Part shown: piece by piece, positions 42,710 through 52,013 of the stretch
Layout: the number at the start of each line of letters is the position of its first letter
Numbering within the stretch: position 1 is the first letter of the stretch
Source of the DNA: Paludibaculum fermentans
GTDB taxonomy: Bacteria > Acidobacteriota > Terriglobia > Bryobacterales > Bryobacteraceae
DNA: 64,000 bases
Reading direction: 5' to 3'
Assembly (NCBI RefSeq): GCF_015277775.1
Contig: NZ_CP063849.1
Location: 1,922,001-1,986,000 of the forward strand
Position numbers and translations under genes: made by a program
Notes under the pieces: generated by a model
The model's database searches: none
What the model saw: only the letters and a program-made list of their open reading frames with translations
What the model was told of the DNA's origin: nothing

Positions 42710-44482
42710 TCAGCGAGCGGAGACGGCTGGACTCGGCAGGGTTTGCGTACCCGGAGTCCAGCCGCTGTCGTTGAAGGCGTCGACGGTGAAGTAGTAATCC
42801 GTCTCCCGGTTGAGGCCGTGGACGGAGAGTTCCTTCTGGCCGCGCACTTCGTAGCTGTGATAGAGCTGGCCGGGGGCGATGCCGTAGCGGACGATGTAGC
42901 CCTCCGTGTCGCGCGACATCGTCCAGCGGATCACCGCATTCCTGGGATCGCTGGAGTCGCGGTGGACCTCAAACGCCGGAGCGGCGGCCGGCGGCTTGCC
43001 CTCTCCGCTGCCGAAGAGGCGCAGATCGCGCACGCTGAACGGGCCGCCCGCGGGCATTTGGACATTGGTGAGCCGCACGTAGCGGGCAGTCGCCGGCGTG
43101 GGCAGTTGGAGATAGTCGTGGGGGACGTCCTTGAGGTTGCTGGAACGGTCGGCCAGGAGCTGCCAGGTTTTGCCGTCGAGCGAGGATTCGAGACGGTATT
43201 GGTGGTGGAGTCCGGCGGTACGGCCCAGGGTGGTGGACTCGTGCTCGGCGAAGTTGACCTGGATGGCTTCGAGGCGGCAGGTTTTGCCCAGGTCCACGCT
43301 GAGCCATTCGCCGGCATTGGCGGTGCGGGCGCTCCAGTAGGTCTTGATGTCTTCGTCGAAGGCTTTCTCAGGACCCAAGGTCTCGATGCTCGAGGAGGCT
43401 TGCGCCTTCTTGCCGAAGGAGAGCAGCATCCAGCCCGCGAAGGTATCGAGGGAATCGCCCTTGCGATCGTGGGGCGCGGCCTGGGGATAGTCGCCGAACA
43501 GGGTATTCATGTGGAGGACGCCGCTGGTGTCGAAGCCCACCGGGAACAGGCCGAGGCGGCGCTCGAACTGGTGCTTCATGGAGATGACCATGGTGGCGAT
43601 GTGCCAGTAGCGGCCCTGCTTGTCGGCGAAGGTGCCGCTGTGGCCGGCGCCGGTGATGAAGCCGGTGGGCTTGAAGGAGAAGGGGCTGGAGGGAGAGTAA
43701 GTGAAGGGTCCGCGCGGGCTGGAGGCCGTGTACACGCCATCGGCGTAGGTGCGGTATTCGGTGCCGGGCGAGGCGTACTGGAGATAGTAGGTGCCGTTGT
43801 GCTTCGTCATCCAGGAGCCTTCGAGCCAGGGCCCTTCCTGGAAGAGGTTGCCGGTGGCCGCGCCAAGGTTGTCGTCGCCGCGCCGCTCCCAGCCATGTTG
43901 GGCATAGTTGGCGCGGAAGCAGACCCACGGCTCGCCGATGGGCTTGAACTGATTCTTCGCATCGAGCTCCATGCCTGAGATGGCGCCGTTGTAGGAAAGC
44001 CCGTAGTAGAGGTAGACGCGGCCATCGTCGTCGGCGAAGAGGTCGGGATCGCCGACATTGAAGGTCTGGCTGACAAACTCCCACTTGCCGCTCTTGGGGT
44101 CGGTGGTCTTGTAGAGTCCGATGTTGCAGGCGGTGTAGTAGAGCGTGTTGTTGTAGACCATGACGGCCGGAGCATAGGCCTCGATGGGCAGGTCGGAGGA
44201 GACCACGAAGGTCCAGTCGAGCAGATCCTTCGAATGCCAGTAGCCGCCGGACTTGGACGCGAAGAGGTAGTAGTCGTCGCCGAAGAGGACGATGGCGGGG
44301 TCGGCTGCCTCGCGGCGGCTGGGCTGGTCGACCATGAAGCGGTAGTCGAGGTTGAGGGGGTTGGCGAAGGTGCGGGGCCGCGCGGGTTCGGCGCCCGGGA
44401 GGAGCATCAGCGAAGCGCTTGCCAGGAAGAGGAAGGGGAGAATGGCGTGGCGGCCAGAGGGTGGGATTCGCTGAAAGCTCAT
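42710..44482 (-). CDS. GH43 glycosidase with discoidin and fibronectin type III domains
   Basis: The product is 590 residues from the ATG at 44482. A signal peptide (LPFLFLASASLMLLPGA) precedes a five-bladed GH43-like catalytic domain with the base Asp61 in ADPAIVLFGDDYYLFAS, VGDPDLFADDDGRVYLYYG, and the acid Glu in EGPWLEGSW. Residues about 360-490 form an F5/8-type (discoidin) domain (KAFDEDIKTYWSA; RYVRLTNVQM), and a fibronectin type III domain ends the protein. GH43 members cleave arabinose or xylose side chains of plant hemicellulose. It is divergent from a CBM6-GH5 gene, which fits a hemicellulose-use role. Confidence 0.9.
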   Translation of the reverse strand: MSFQRIPPSGRHAILPFLFLASASLMLLPGAEPARPRTFANPLNLDYRFMVDQPSRREAADPAIVLFGDDYYLFASKSGGYWHSKDLLDWTFVVSSDLPIEAYAPAVMVYNNTLYYTACNIGLYKTTDPKSGKWEFVSQTFNVGDPDLFADDDGRVYLYYGLSYNGAISGMELDAKNQFKPIGEPWVCFRANYAQHGWERRGDDNLGAATGNLFQEGPWLEGSWMTKHNGTYYLQYASPGTEYRTYADGVYTASSPRGPFTYSPSSPFSFKPTGFITGAGHSGTFADKQGRYWHIATMVISMKHQFERRLGLFPVGFDTSGVLHMNTLFGDYPQAAPHDRKGDSLDTFAGWMLLSFGKKAQASSSIETLGPEKAFDEDIKTYWSARTANAGEWLSVDLGKTCRLEAIQVNFAEHESTTLGRTAGLHHQYRLESSLDGKTWQLLADRSSNLKDVPHDYLQLPTPATARYVRLTNVQMPAGGPFSVRDLRLFGSGEGKPPAAAPAFEVHRDSSDPRNAVIRWTMSRDTEGYIVRYGIAPGQLYHSYEVRGQKELSVHGLNRETDYYFTVDAFNDSGWTPGTQTLPSPAVSAR

Positions 44483-44587
44483 TGGATGATCATATCCGGC
44501 GGAGGCCGGAGATGGGACGGGATATTGGGACCGTCTCGTCTGGATGAGCGGATTGCGATGGGCGGCCCACTGTGATTGACTCGTGGC

Positions 44588-46189
44588 ATGAATTCGTTCG
44601 CCTGTCCGGGAACCGTGCTGCGTAGTTGGGTTTTTGCCGTTGCCGCCGGAGTGCTGTGCGCCCAGCCAGCCGCCAATTATCAGGGGAAGCCCTATCAGGG
44701 TCACGCCCAGGTGATTCCGGGCCGCGTGCAGATGGAACTGTACGACACTGGCGGGCCGGAAGTGGCCTTCCACGATACGGATGCCGATAACAACGGCAGT
44801 GGAAAACTGAACAAGGGCAACACTCCGGTTGAGCGATTCCGCCAGGACGAGGCGGTGGACCTCTCCTTTACAAAGCCGAAGATCGACAACACCGTGGATG
44901 GGGTTCAGGAGAAGGTGGGTGAACTCTACCTGGGCTGGACCGCGCCCGGCGAGTGGGTGAACTACACGGTGGACGTGCAGGTGGCGGGCGCCTATGCGGT
45001 GCACGCGCACATGACGTCGCGAACCGATAACGCGCAGATCCGCCTGGCGGTGGACGGGGTGGATGTGACCGGCGCACTGCGGCTGCCGACCACCACGCAC
45101 TGGCACCTGTGGCGGACGGCCGCGAACCTGGCGCAGGTCCGCCTGGAAAAGGGCGTGCATGCCCTCAGGATTTCCGTCTTGAAGGAGGGCAACTTCAATC
45201 TCGACTACCTGGAGTTCGAACCCGCGGCCGCCGCGTCGACGGCGCACGTGTTCCCGGCGGTGGGCGCGATGGACCAGGTAAAGAAGATGGGGCGCGGGCT
45301 GAACATCATCGGCTACGACCCACTGTGGAAGGACCCCGCAAAGGCCCGCTTCCAGGACCGGCATTTCCAACGCATCCGGGAGGGCGGGTTCCAGACGGTG
45401 CGCGTCAATCTGCACGCGTTTTCGCACATGAACGCCGAGAACCGGTTGAGCGAGGCGTGGTTCAGGACAGTCGACTGGGCTGTGAATGCGGCCGTGGAGA
45501 ACGACCTGACGGTGATCCTGGACGAACACAACTTCACCGATTGCGGACGCGATGCGGCGGCCTGCAGGCCGAAGCTGATGGCGTTCTGGGAGCAGGTGTC
45601 GGAACACTACAAGGACGCTCCGGCGAGCGTGGTATTCGAGATCCTGAATGAGCCGAACGGGCAGGTGACGGTGGAGCGGTGGAACGCCTGGGCGAAAGAG
45701 GCGCTGGCGGTGATCCGGAAGACGAACCCTACGCGCAACGTGATCATCGGGCCGGCGTCGTGGAACGGCATCGGCGCATTGAACCAGCTGGAACTGCCGG
45801 AAGATGACCGGCACATCATTGCGACGGTCCACTACTATTTGCCGATGGCGTTCACGCACCAGGGGGCTGCGTGGTCGAAAGAGACCGCGAAGCTGTCGGG
45901 GGTGACGTGGGGCTCAGAGGAAGAGAAGCGAAAGGTGGACGCCGATTTCGCAGGGGTTCAGGAGTGGTCGAAGGCGCACGGCCGGCCGGTTCTGCTGGGT
46001 GAGTTCGGGGCGTACGACAAGGGCGAAATGGACGCGCGGGTGCGGTACACGGCGTACCTGGCACGCACGGCGGAGTCGTTGGGCTGGACGTGGACTTACT
46101 GGCAGTTCGACTCGGACTTCCTGGCCTGGGACATGAGCAAGGATGACTGGGTGGGGCCGATTCACTCGGCCCTCGTGCCTCCGAAATAG
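44588..46189 (+). CDS. CBM6-GH5 glycoside hydrolase
   Basis: The product is 533 residues from the ATG at 44588. A signal peptide (WVFAVAAGVLCAQP) is followed by a CBM6-like carbohydrate-binding module (about residues 50-215, YLGWTAPGEWVNYTVDVQVAGAYAV region) and a GH5 TIM barrel. The acid/base Glu355 is in EILNEPNG and the nucleophile Glu472 in LLGEFGAY, both as in endoglucanases/endoxylanases. It is divergent from the GH43 gene with a 105-bp gap. Polysaccharide degradation is well supported; the exact polymer is not. Confidence 0.93.
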   Translation: MNSFACPGTVLRSWVFAVAAGVLCAQPAANYQGKPYQGHAQVIPGRVQMELYDTGGPEVAFHDTDADNNGSGKLNKGNTPVERFRQDEAVDLSFTKPKIDNTVDGVQEKVGELYLGWTAPGEWVNYTVDVQVAGAYAVHAHMTSRTDNAQIRLAVDGVDVTGALRLPTTTHWHLWRTAANLAQVRLEKGVHALRISVLKEGNFNLDYLEFEPAAAASTAHVFPAVGAMDQVKKMGRGLNIIGYDPLWKDPAKARFQDRHFQRIREGGFQTVRVNLHAFSHMNAENRLSEAWFRTVDWAVNAAVENDLTVILDEHNFTDCGRDAAACRPKLMAFWEQVSEHYKDAPASVVFEILNEPNGQVTVERWNAWAKEALAVIRKTNPTRNVIIGPASWNGIGALNQLELPEDDRHIIATVHYYLPMAFTHQGAAWSKETAKLSGVTWGSEEEKRKVDADFAGVQEWSKAHGRPVLLGEFGAYDKGEMDARVRYTAYLARTAESLGWTWTYWQFDSDFLAWDMSKDDWVGPIHSALVPPK

Positions 46190-46196
46190 ACCGCGG

Positions 46197-47234
46197 CTAG
46201 GCCCGGCTGACGAAGCGGAAGAAGAGCGCCTGCTTGGAGACGGGCTCGGCGCGGTGCGCGATGGCGGCCATCTGCTTGTCGCTCAGAGGGGTGAAGGCGC
46301 GGGCAATCTGCACATTCTCCTCGAGCTGGGCGATGGAGTCGCAGCCCACAATGACAGTGGTGACAGGCAAGGTGAGCGAGTAAGACATGGCCTCGCGCAT
46401 CGTGAGCGGGCCGGGTGTCGTGGCGATGACGGCGCCTTCCCAGGAGCGCTGCTGCCGTTCCAGCGGCGGCGGCGTCCAACTGGAGAGCAGTCGTCCACGG
46501 CCGGGCACTTTCATGCCGATGATGCCCATCTGCTTTTCGACGGCGAGCGGCAGGAGTTCGTCGAGAAAGCTGTAGTGGTATTTGTCGGCGGCGTTTAGCG
46601 AAATGAGGATCGTGTCGAAGGGGAAGCGCCGGATGGACTCCACGAGCGCTTCGGGCCGGAAGTGGCCGGTGACTCCGAGATAGCGGACCAACTTCTGCTC
46701 GCGCGCCTGGAGCAAGGCTTCCATGGCTCCGCCCTTGGCGAAGACGGCTTCCACGTCTTCCGGCAGGCCGATATCGTGGAGCTGCCAGAGGTCGAGGTGA
46801 TCGGTGTTGAGGAGCTTGAGCGACTCCTCGAGCATGCGGAGGGAGCCGTCGCGCGTGCGCTCCTTGGTCTTGCTGGCGAGGAAGGCTTCGTTGCGGCGGC
46901 GTTTCATGACCTGGCCGACATAGCGCTCGCTCCAACGGTCTTTGCCGCCATAGATGGACGAGGTGTCGATGTAGTTGATGCCGAGGTCGAGGGCGCGATC
47001 GATGATGGGGACTGCGGTGGCGTCGTTGTTGGGGCGCTCGAGGGCAGCCTGTCCGCCCAGGCTGAAGAGGCCGGTTTTATAGCCGGTGCGGCCCAGGTTG
47101 CGCGTGGGCATGGCGGGCTGTGGCGGAGCCGGAGCGGCGGCGGCCACGCTGGTAGTAGTGCCAAGGAGGCCGGCGACGGTGGCCCCTCCAGCCTTCAGGA
47201 ATGTGCGGCGTTCGCGAGGGGTGACTTTTTTCAC
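46197..47234 (-). CDS. Tat-exported aldo/keto reductase
   Basis: The product is 345 residues from the GTG at 47234, chosen because AGGAG lies seven bases upstream and because it yields a Tat signal RRTFLKAGGATVAG. The mature domain is an AKR barrel with DTSSIYGG (Tyr), ASKTKER (Lys), LDLWQLHD (His) and NRTLG-like N-terminal strands, so the catalytic Asp-Tyr-Lys-His set is present. Tat export implies it folds with cofactor before translocation. Substrate is unknown; neighbours are sugar-degrading genes, so a carbonyl sugar derivative is a guess. Confidence 0.88.
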   Translation of the reverse strand: MKKVTPRERRTFLKAGGATVAGLLGTTTSVAAAAPAPPQPAMPTRNLGRTGYKTGLFSLGGQAALERPNNDATAVPIIDRALDLGINYIDTSSIYGGKDRWSERYVGQVMKRRRNEAFLASKTKERTRDGSLRMLEESLKLLNTDHLDLWQLHDIGLPEDVEAVFAKGGAMEALLQAREQKLVRYLGVTGHFRPEALVESIRRFPFDTILISLNAADKYHYSFLDELLPLAVEKQMGIIGMKVPGRGRLLSSWTPPPLERQQRSWEGAVIATTPGPLTMREAMSYSLTLPVTTVIVGCDSIAQLEENVQIARAFTPLSDKQMAAIAHRAEPVSKQALFFRFVSRA

Positions 47235-47343
47235 GGTAAAGCTCCTGGGGCAATGACGGGTCCGGCGTGATGGAACCGGCTGGCATTGCGGTCTCACTAT
47301 ATCGGAGTGGGGGGCGGGTGGGAAGAGGAAGTGGCCGCGGAGG

Positions 47344-47832
47344 CTATTTCTCCAGCAGCCGGAAGCGGAAGATGACTTGCGCCGCGCCAGGCTGGATGGC
47401 CTCGGCGATGCGCAGTTCCGCGTAACGCCGCTGATTGGTCTGGACACAGAGATAGAGATCCTTGGGACTGCCGTCCACTCTCAGCCGGCTGCTCGAGTAG
47501 CGAGCTTGCACGCAGCCTGACAGACCGGGCTGCACCGAAGTGGGTTTGGCGATGAGGGCTCCGTTCCGGGGTTGGAGGTAGAGCCGGGAGCCGGATGGTT
47601 CCAACCGGAAGTCGTGGTCCTGCCCCGAAGGATGGCTTGGCGGCTCGGTCCCATCGCCATCGAGGGTCACCATGCACTCGCTGATGCCGGCGTCGAGGTC
47701 TACCGCGCAGTGGGGATCCACTTGCAATTCGCCCTGTTTGCCGGTTTGCGCGGAGGCGAGGACGACAGTGAGAAGAAGCAGCATGCCGGTTAAGGGCACG
47801 GTACCCCAGTTCCGCCGTGCAGTGAATCGCAT
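47344..47832 (-). CDS. Small secreted protein of unknown function
   Basis: The product is 162 residues with a signal peptide (MLLLLTVVLASAQ) and a compact beta-rich body with four cysteines (HCAVDL, SECMV, GCVQARY, LCVQTNQ). These could form two disulfides. No family is recognised. It lies upstream of the aldo/keto reductase gene on the same strand with a 109-bp gap, so co-transcription is possible. Confidence 0.6.
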   Translation of the reverse strand: MRFTARRNWGTVPLTGMLLLLTVVLASAQTGKQGELQVDPHCAVDLDAGISECMVTLDGDGTEPPSHPSGQDHDFRLEPSGSRLYLQPRNGALIAKPTSVQPGLSGCVQARYSSSRLRVDGSPKDLYLCVQTNQRRYAELRIAEAIQPGAAQVIFRFRLLEK

Positions 47833-48297
47833 ATCTCACGGTAATCCATTGGTGGGGGGGGAGAGGGGCGAGATGGCGGACGAAACGAACTGCCGTATTC
47901 TTAGCAGGGTGAATTTGCCAGAAGCTGTCAATAGCCCTTTGGTAGCATTTTTCGGCTTTTCTAAATTGATGCAGTGCTCCAATCGATACAGCCTGTTTTA
48001 CCCTTGCTTCTCACATAAGAATGACTTCTCTTTCTCTTCGTCCTGTCCGAACTGTATAGGAGCACAATCATCACCGTGACAGTGACTCAATCCTTCGGGC
48101 ATAACTGAATGTTTTCCGAATATTCGCCTTGAGAGACCGTCGCTGCCTCGATCTTCCGATAAACATCTTTGGATATTCAATCCCGCTACTTATCGACAGA
48201 TCGGCTCGAAAAAGCCACTTACGGATCAATCATCTCGATGGGTGTTGGGTTATTAAACATTAAGAGGGGTTCAACCCTAACATCAGGAGAAGACGAA
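47833..48297. other. AT-richer leader region of the second Oar-like receptor
   Basis: No supported gene is present. The stretch is visibly richer in A and T than its surroundings, as expected for a regulatory region. A GGGT/ACCC arm pair sits at 48267-48277 just before the Shine-Dalgarno AGGAG at 48285-48289. I could not identify convincing -35/-10 boxes. Confidence 0.55.
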
Positions 48298-51200
48298 ATG
48301 AGCCGTTTCCGCTTTGTAGCGGGGGCTGCAGCCGTGTGGGCTGCTGCCGCCTTCTTAGCCGTGCCCCTGCGCGCGCAATCCGACCTGGGGTCCATCCAAG
48401 GGTATGTGCGAGACCCGTCGGGCGCCACCATTCCGAACGCCAAGGTAACCGTCAACAACGAGACGGGCCTGGAACGGGTGTCGACCACCAACGAGTCGGG
48501 CCGCTACGTGATCACGAATATCCCGCCCGGGTTCTACCGGGTGTCGGTGACCGCGACCGGTTTCAAGAAGTATGAGAGCAGCGGCAACAAGCTGGACCCC
48601 AGCGCCGCACTGGCCCTGGATATGAGTCTAACGATTGGGGCTGCGAACGAGTCGGTCGTGGTGACCGCCAATTCCGCGGCGCTGCAAACGGAGTCGGCCG
48701 CGATCCAGAAGGTGGTCACACGGCAGCAGATCGACAGCCTTGAACTGAACGGCCGGAATCCGATCTTCATGGCAAATCTGGTGCCCGGCACGAGGGGCGG
48801 CAATCTCTCCGCGCTGTCGTTCTCGTTCAGCCAGGGGCCCAACAACATCAATGGAGCGAGAACCCAGGACAGCCTCATTACTTTCGATGGAGCTCCGGCG
48901 GTCAGGACGCGATCGAACGGAACGAGCCTGGGCTCCGCCGATGTGGATTCCACTTCAGAGATCCAAATTCTCACCTCCAATTATGCCGCGGAGTATGGGC
49001 GGTCTTCCGGAGGGCAGATTCGCATTCTTACCAAGACTGGAACCAATGAGTTCCACGGAGCGGCTTATGAGTATCTGCGCAACACAGCGTTCAATGCCAA
49101 TACGTGGACGAGGAACAATACGCTGGGCCAGGGCTTTGTGCCGCCGTTCCACTATAACCAGTTTGGCTACAACGCGGGCGGGCCTTTCTATATCCCCGGC
49201 CGGCTCAACCGGGACAAGAATAAGTTCTTCTGGTATTGGGGCCAGGAGTGGGTCAGGAATCGTTACCTGGACACCAATTCCATGACGGTGCCCTCGATGG
49301 CGATGAGACAGGGCGACTTCAGTGAACTATTGAACCCCACTAATGTCTACTACGGGAAAGTAGTACAGATCAAGGATCCGACGACGGGCAATCCGTTCCC
49401 GAACAATGTAATTCCCACGAACAGACTGAGTCCCAGCGGCGTGGGCATCCTGAGCGAGTTCCCGAAGCCCAACCTGACGGTGCCGATCAACACGAACCAG
49501 TTCTGGTACGCGGCGCTGCCGCATCCCCAGGATCAGCGTAAGGACACACTGGCCGCCGATATGAACCTGACGGACACGCAGCGCATCCAGTTCCGCCGGA
49601 TGAACTACGCCTTCAACGAATATCAACCACTCGACGGTGGGACGCCGTTCACGCCCAAATACTTCAACCGGCCGAACCAGACCAATTCGGTGAATTATGT
49701 CTGGACGATTAGCCCGACGATGGTGAACGAATTCCTGGCCACGGTGAGCCTGGATGATGTCTACATCCCGGTGGATACGGCGAATTTTCTGGACCGCACG
49801 ACGATCGGGATCAATTATCCATATATATTCCCGCAGGGCAAGCTGATTCCCACGCGCATTCCGACGGTGAATATGACGGGCTTCAGCGGGGTGAGCGGCG
49901 GACCGTACCCGTCGCACTCCACCGGGCCGATTTATACATTGTCTGACAGCTTCACGTGGATCAAGGGCAACCACACACTGAAGTTTGGGTTCTCCTTCGA
50001 GCGTTCCGGGGAAAACGACAACGACGAGATCAATGTGAGCGCCTGCCCCACGTGTACGAACAACCAGAACGGGCAGTTCAGTTTCACGGATACGCGGTCG
50101 GGCCAGCCGACCTCGGGCAACGCGGCCGCAAATGCGGCTCTGGGCCTGTTCGACACGTACTCGGAACTGGGCCAGCGGGCGTACACCATCTTCCGCGGCA
50201 ACATGTACGAGGGCTTCGCGCAGGACCGCTGGAAGGTGAACCAGAAGCTGACGGTGGACCTGGGCATGCGCTACACGGTGGTCGTGCCCTTCCATGCGCA
50301 GTGGGGCAACATGATCGTGTTCGACCCGTCGCTGTATGATCCGGCCCAGGCGGTGCAGGTGGATCCGAAGACGGGCGCGGTGGTTCCCGGATCGGGTGAC
50401 CGGTACAACGGCATGGTGATTCCCGGCAACGGTTGGCCCGATTCGGCAGCCGGCCGGTTCCCCGAAGCAAATGATCCGCAGTATGCCTACCTGTTCCGCA
50501 ATGGCGTGTCGTCGGATCACTACTCCGACGTCCGCTGGAATCAGTGGCAGCCGCGGGTCGGCATCGCCTATGCGCTGAACCCGAAGACGGTGCTGCGCGC
50601 CGGAGCGGGGCGGTTCTTCACCAAGCTGGGCGTGAGCGATTCCATCTTCCTGGGCGGCAATCCGCCGTTCCAGCCCACCGCCAATGTGTCGTTCGGCAGC
50701 GTGGACAATCCGGGCGGGACACAGGCGAATTCCCTGCCCCTGACGGTGACGACGCAGAGCAAGGCGTTCAAGAATCCCGAGTCATGGGAGTGGAACTTCA
50801 CGGTGGAGCGGGATTTCTTCTGGAAGTCGGTGGTGTCGGTGGGTTATGTTGGCCGCCGCGGCCTGCACCTGCAGCGCGAGGCGAACATCAACCAGCCAAC
50901 GGTCGCCACGGTGCTGGCGAATCCGGGCGTAAACCTGGACGCGCTGCGTCCCTATGCCGGCTATAACTCGATCCGCGAGTCGGACAATGTCGCGAGCTCG
51001 ATGTACAACTCGCTGCAGCTGAGCTGGAACCGGCGGTTCGCCAACGGCTTCTCGTTCGGGGCGGCGTACACTTACTCGAAGAGCATGGACGACGGTTCGG
51101 CGCAGCGGGACATCATTCCGGACACCTACGATGCGCACAACCTGTGGGGGCTCTCGGACTTCGACGTCACCCACATCCTGATCGTGAACTACCTGTATGA

Positions 51201-51747
51201 ACTGCCGTTCTTCCGTGACCAATCCAAGCTGAGCGGCAAACTGCTGGGCGGCTGGCAACTGAGCGGCATTTCGCAGTTCCAGACCGGGACGCCATGCAGT
51301 GTGGCGAAGGGCAACGACTATGCGGGTGTGGGCCAGGACGGCAGCATGTCGTGCGCGGGCCAGTTCTGGAACATGAACGGGTCGCCCACGGTGGTGGGGC
51401 AGTTCGCGGCGAACGGGTCGAGCGATCCGAACCAATGGTTTTCGGTGACGAACTCAAACGGGTCGCCCATCTTCACCGCTCCGTCGGCGGGCACGTTTAA
51501 TACGACGCAGGCGGTGCGGAACATCATCCACAATCCGGGCCTGCAGAACTGGAACATCGGCCTTTTCAAGAGGTTCAGCGTGACGGAGAAGACGGGCTTC
51601 CAGTTCCGGGCGGAGGCGTTCAATGCCTTCAACCATCCGAATCTGGGCGGAGCGAACTTTGACCCGACCAGCGCTTCGTTCGGCAAGGTGACCGGCAAGA
51701 CGGGGGATGTGCGGAACCTGCAGTTGTCGTTGCGGTTCTTCTTCTAA
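48298..51747 (+). CDS. Oar-like TonB-dependent outer-membrane receptor
   Basis: The product is 1149 residues from the ATG at 48298, with AGGAG about eight bases upstream. It has a signal peptide (AAAAFLAVPLRAQ), a carboxypeptidase-regulatory domain (GYVRDPSGATIPNAKVTVN; ESGRYVITNIPPGFYRV), a plug segment with LNGRNPIFMANLVPG and a long barrel ending in aromatic LRFFF. It is a distant paralogue of the receptor at 35.7-39.0 kb. Such proteins take up large substrates or bind surfaces. No neighbouring SusD-like gene is present, which separates it from Bacteroidetes PUL systems. Confidence 0.9.
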   Translation: MSRFRFVAGAAAVWAAAAFLAVPLRAQSDLGSIQGYVRDPSGATIPNAKVTVNNETGLERVSTTNESGRYVITNIPPGFYRVSVTATGFKKYESSGNKLDPSAALALDMSLTIGAANESVVVTANSAALQTESAAIQKVVTRQQIDSLELNGRNPIFMANLVPGTRGGNLSALSFSFSQGPNNINGARTQDSLITFDGAPAVRTRSNGTSLGSADVDSTSEIQILTSNYAAEYGRSSGGQIRILTKTGTNEFHGAAYEYLRNTAFNANTWTRNNTLGQGFVPPFHYNQFGYNAGGPFYIPGRLNRDKNKFFWYWGQEWVRNRYLDTNSMTVPSMAMRQGDFSELLNPTNVYYGKVVQIKDPTTGNPFPNNVIPTNRLSPSGVGILSEFPKPNLTVPINTNQFWYAALPHPQDQRKDTLAADMNLTDTQRIQFRRMNYAFNEYQPLDGGTPFTPKYFNRPNQTNSVNYVWTISPTMVNEFLATVSLDDVYIPVDTANFLDRTTIGINYPYIFPQGKLIPTRIPTVNMTGFSGVSGGPYPSHSTGPIYTLSDSFTWIKGNHTLKFGFSFERSGENDNDEINVSACPTCTNNQNGQFSFTDTRSGQPTSGNAAANAALGLFDTYSELGQRAYTIFRGNMYEGFAQDRWKVNQKLTVDLGMRYTVVVPFHAQWGNMIVFDPSLYDPAQAVQVDPKTGAVVPGSGDRYNGMVIPGNGWPDSAAGRFPEANDPQYAYLFRNGVSSDHYSDVRWNQWQPRVGIAYALNPKTVLRAGAGRFFTKLGVSDSIFLGGNPPFQPTANVSFGSVDNPGGTQANSLPLTVTTQSKAFKNPESWEWNFTVERDFFWKSVVSVGYVGRRGLHLQREANINQPTVATVLANPGVNLDALRPYAGYNSIRESDNVASSMYNSLQLSWNRRFANGFSFGAAYTYSKSMDDGSAQRDIIPDTYDAHNLWGLSDFDVTHILIVNYLYELPFFRDQSKLSGKLLGGWQLSGISQFQTGTPCSVAKGNDYAGVGQDGSMSCAGQFWNMNGSPTVVGQFAANGSSDPNQWFSVTNSNGSPIFTAPSAGTFNTTQAVRNIIHNPGLQNWNIGLFKRFSVTEKTGFQFRAEAFNAFNHPNLGGANFDPTSASFGKVTGKTGDVRNLQLSLRFFF

Positions 51748-51852
51748 AAGCGAACTAGCCTGGGAGCCGGTATACGCGCTCCGCTGGCCGCCGCTGCCCA
51801 AATGAAGGCTGTGGTGGCTGGCGGGGCGCGCATTGTTTGTGGAACCCAACTT

Positions 51853-51869
51853 AGTACCAATTCCGTACT
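51853..51869. promoter_or_regulatory. Short palindrome upstream of the PEP-CTERM fusion gene
   Basis: AGTAC at 51853-51857 and GTACT at 51865-51869 are separated by seven bases, about 145 bp before the start codon. It could be an operator site. The match is short enough to arise by chance. Confidence 0.25.
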
Positions 51870-52013
51870 GTTTTGTCTTGAAGTGAAACGGATCGGAGGA
51901 TAGGATCACTTAGTCAGGACGGCCGCCGGTTCCGGCTTGTACCCCGGGCTGGGGGGTTTGCAATTGTCTTCCGGGGTTCGGGCCGCGGCGACTGCTGATT
52001 AGGAGGGGCCTAC

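Noticed and set aside
51795-51835. A possible sigma-54 site before the PEP-CTERM fusion gene
   Set aside because: PEP-CTERM genes elsewhere can use sigma-54, but the GG/GC elements here match consensus poorly and the spacing needs special pleading.
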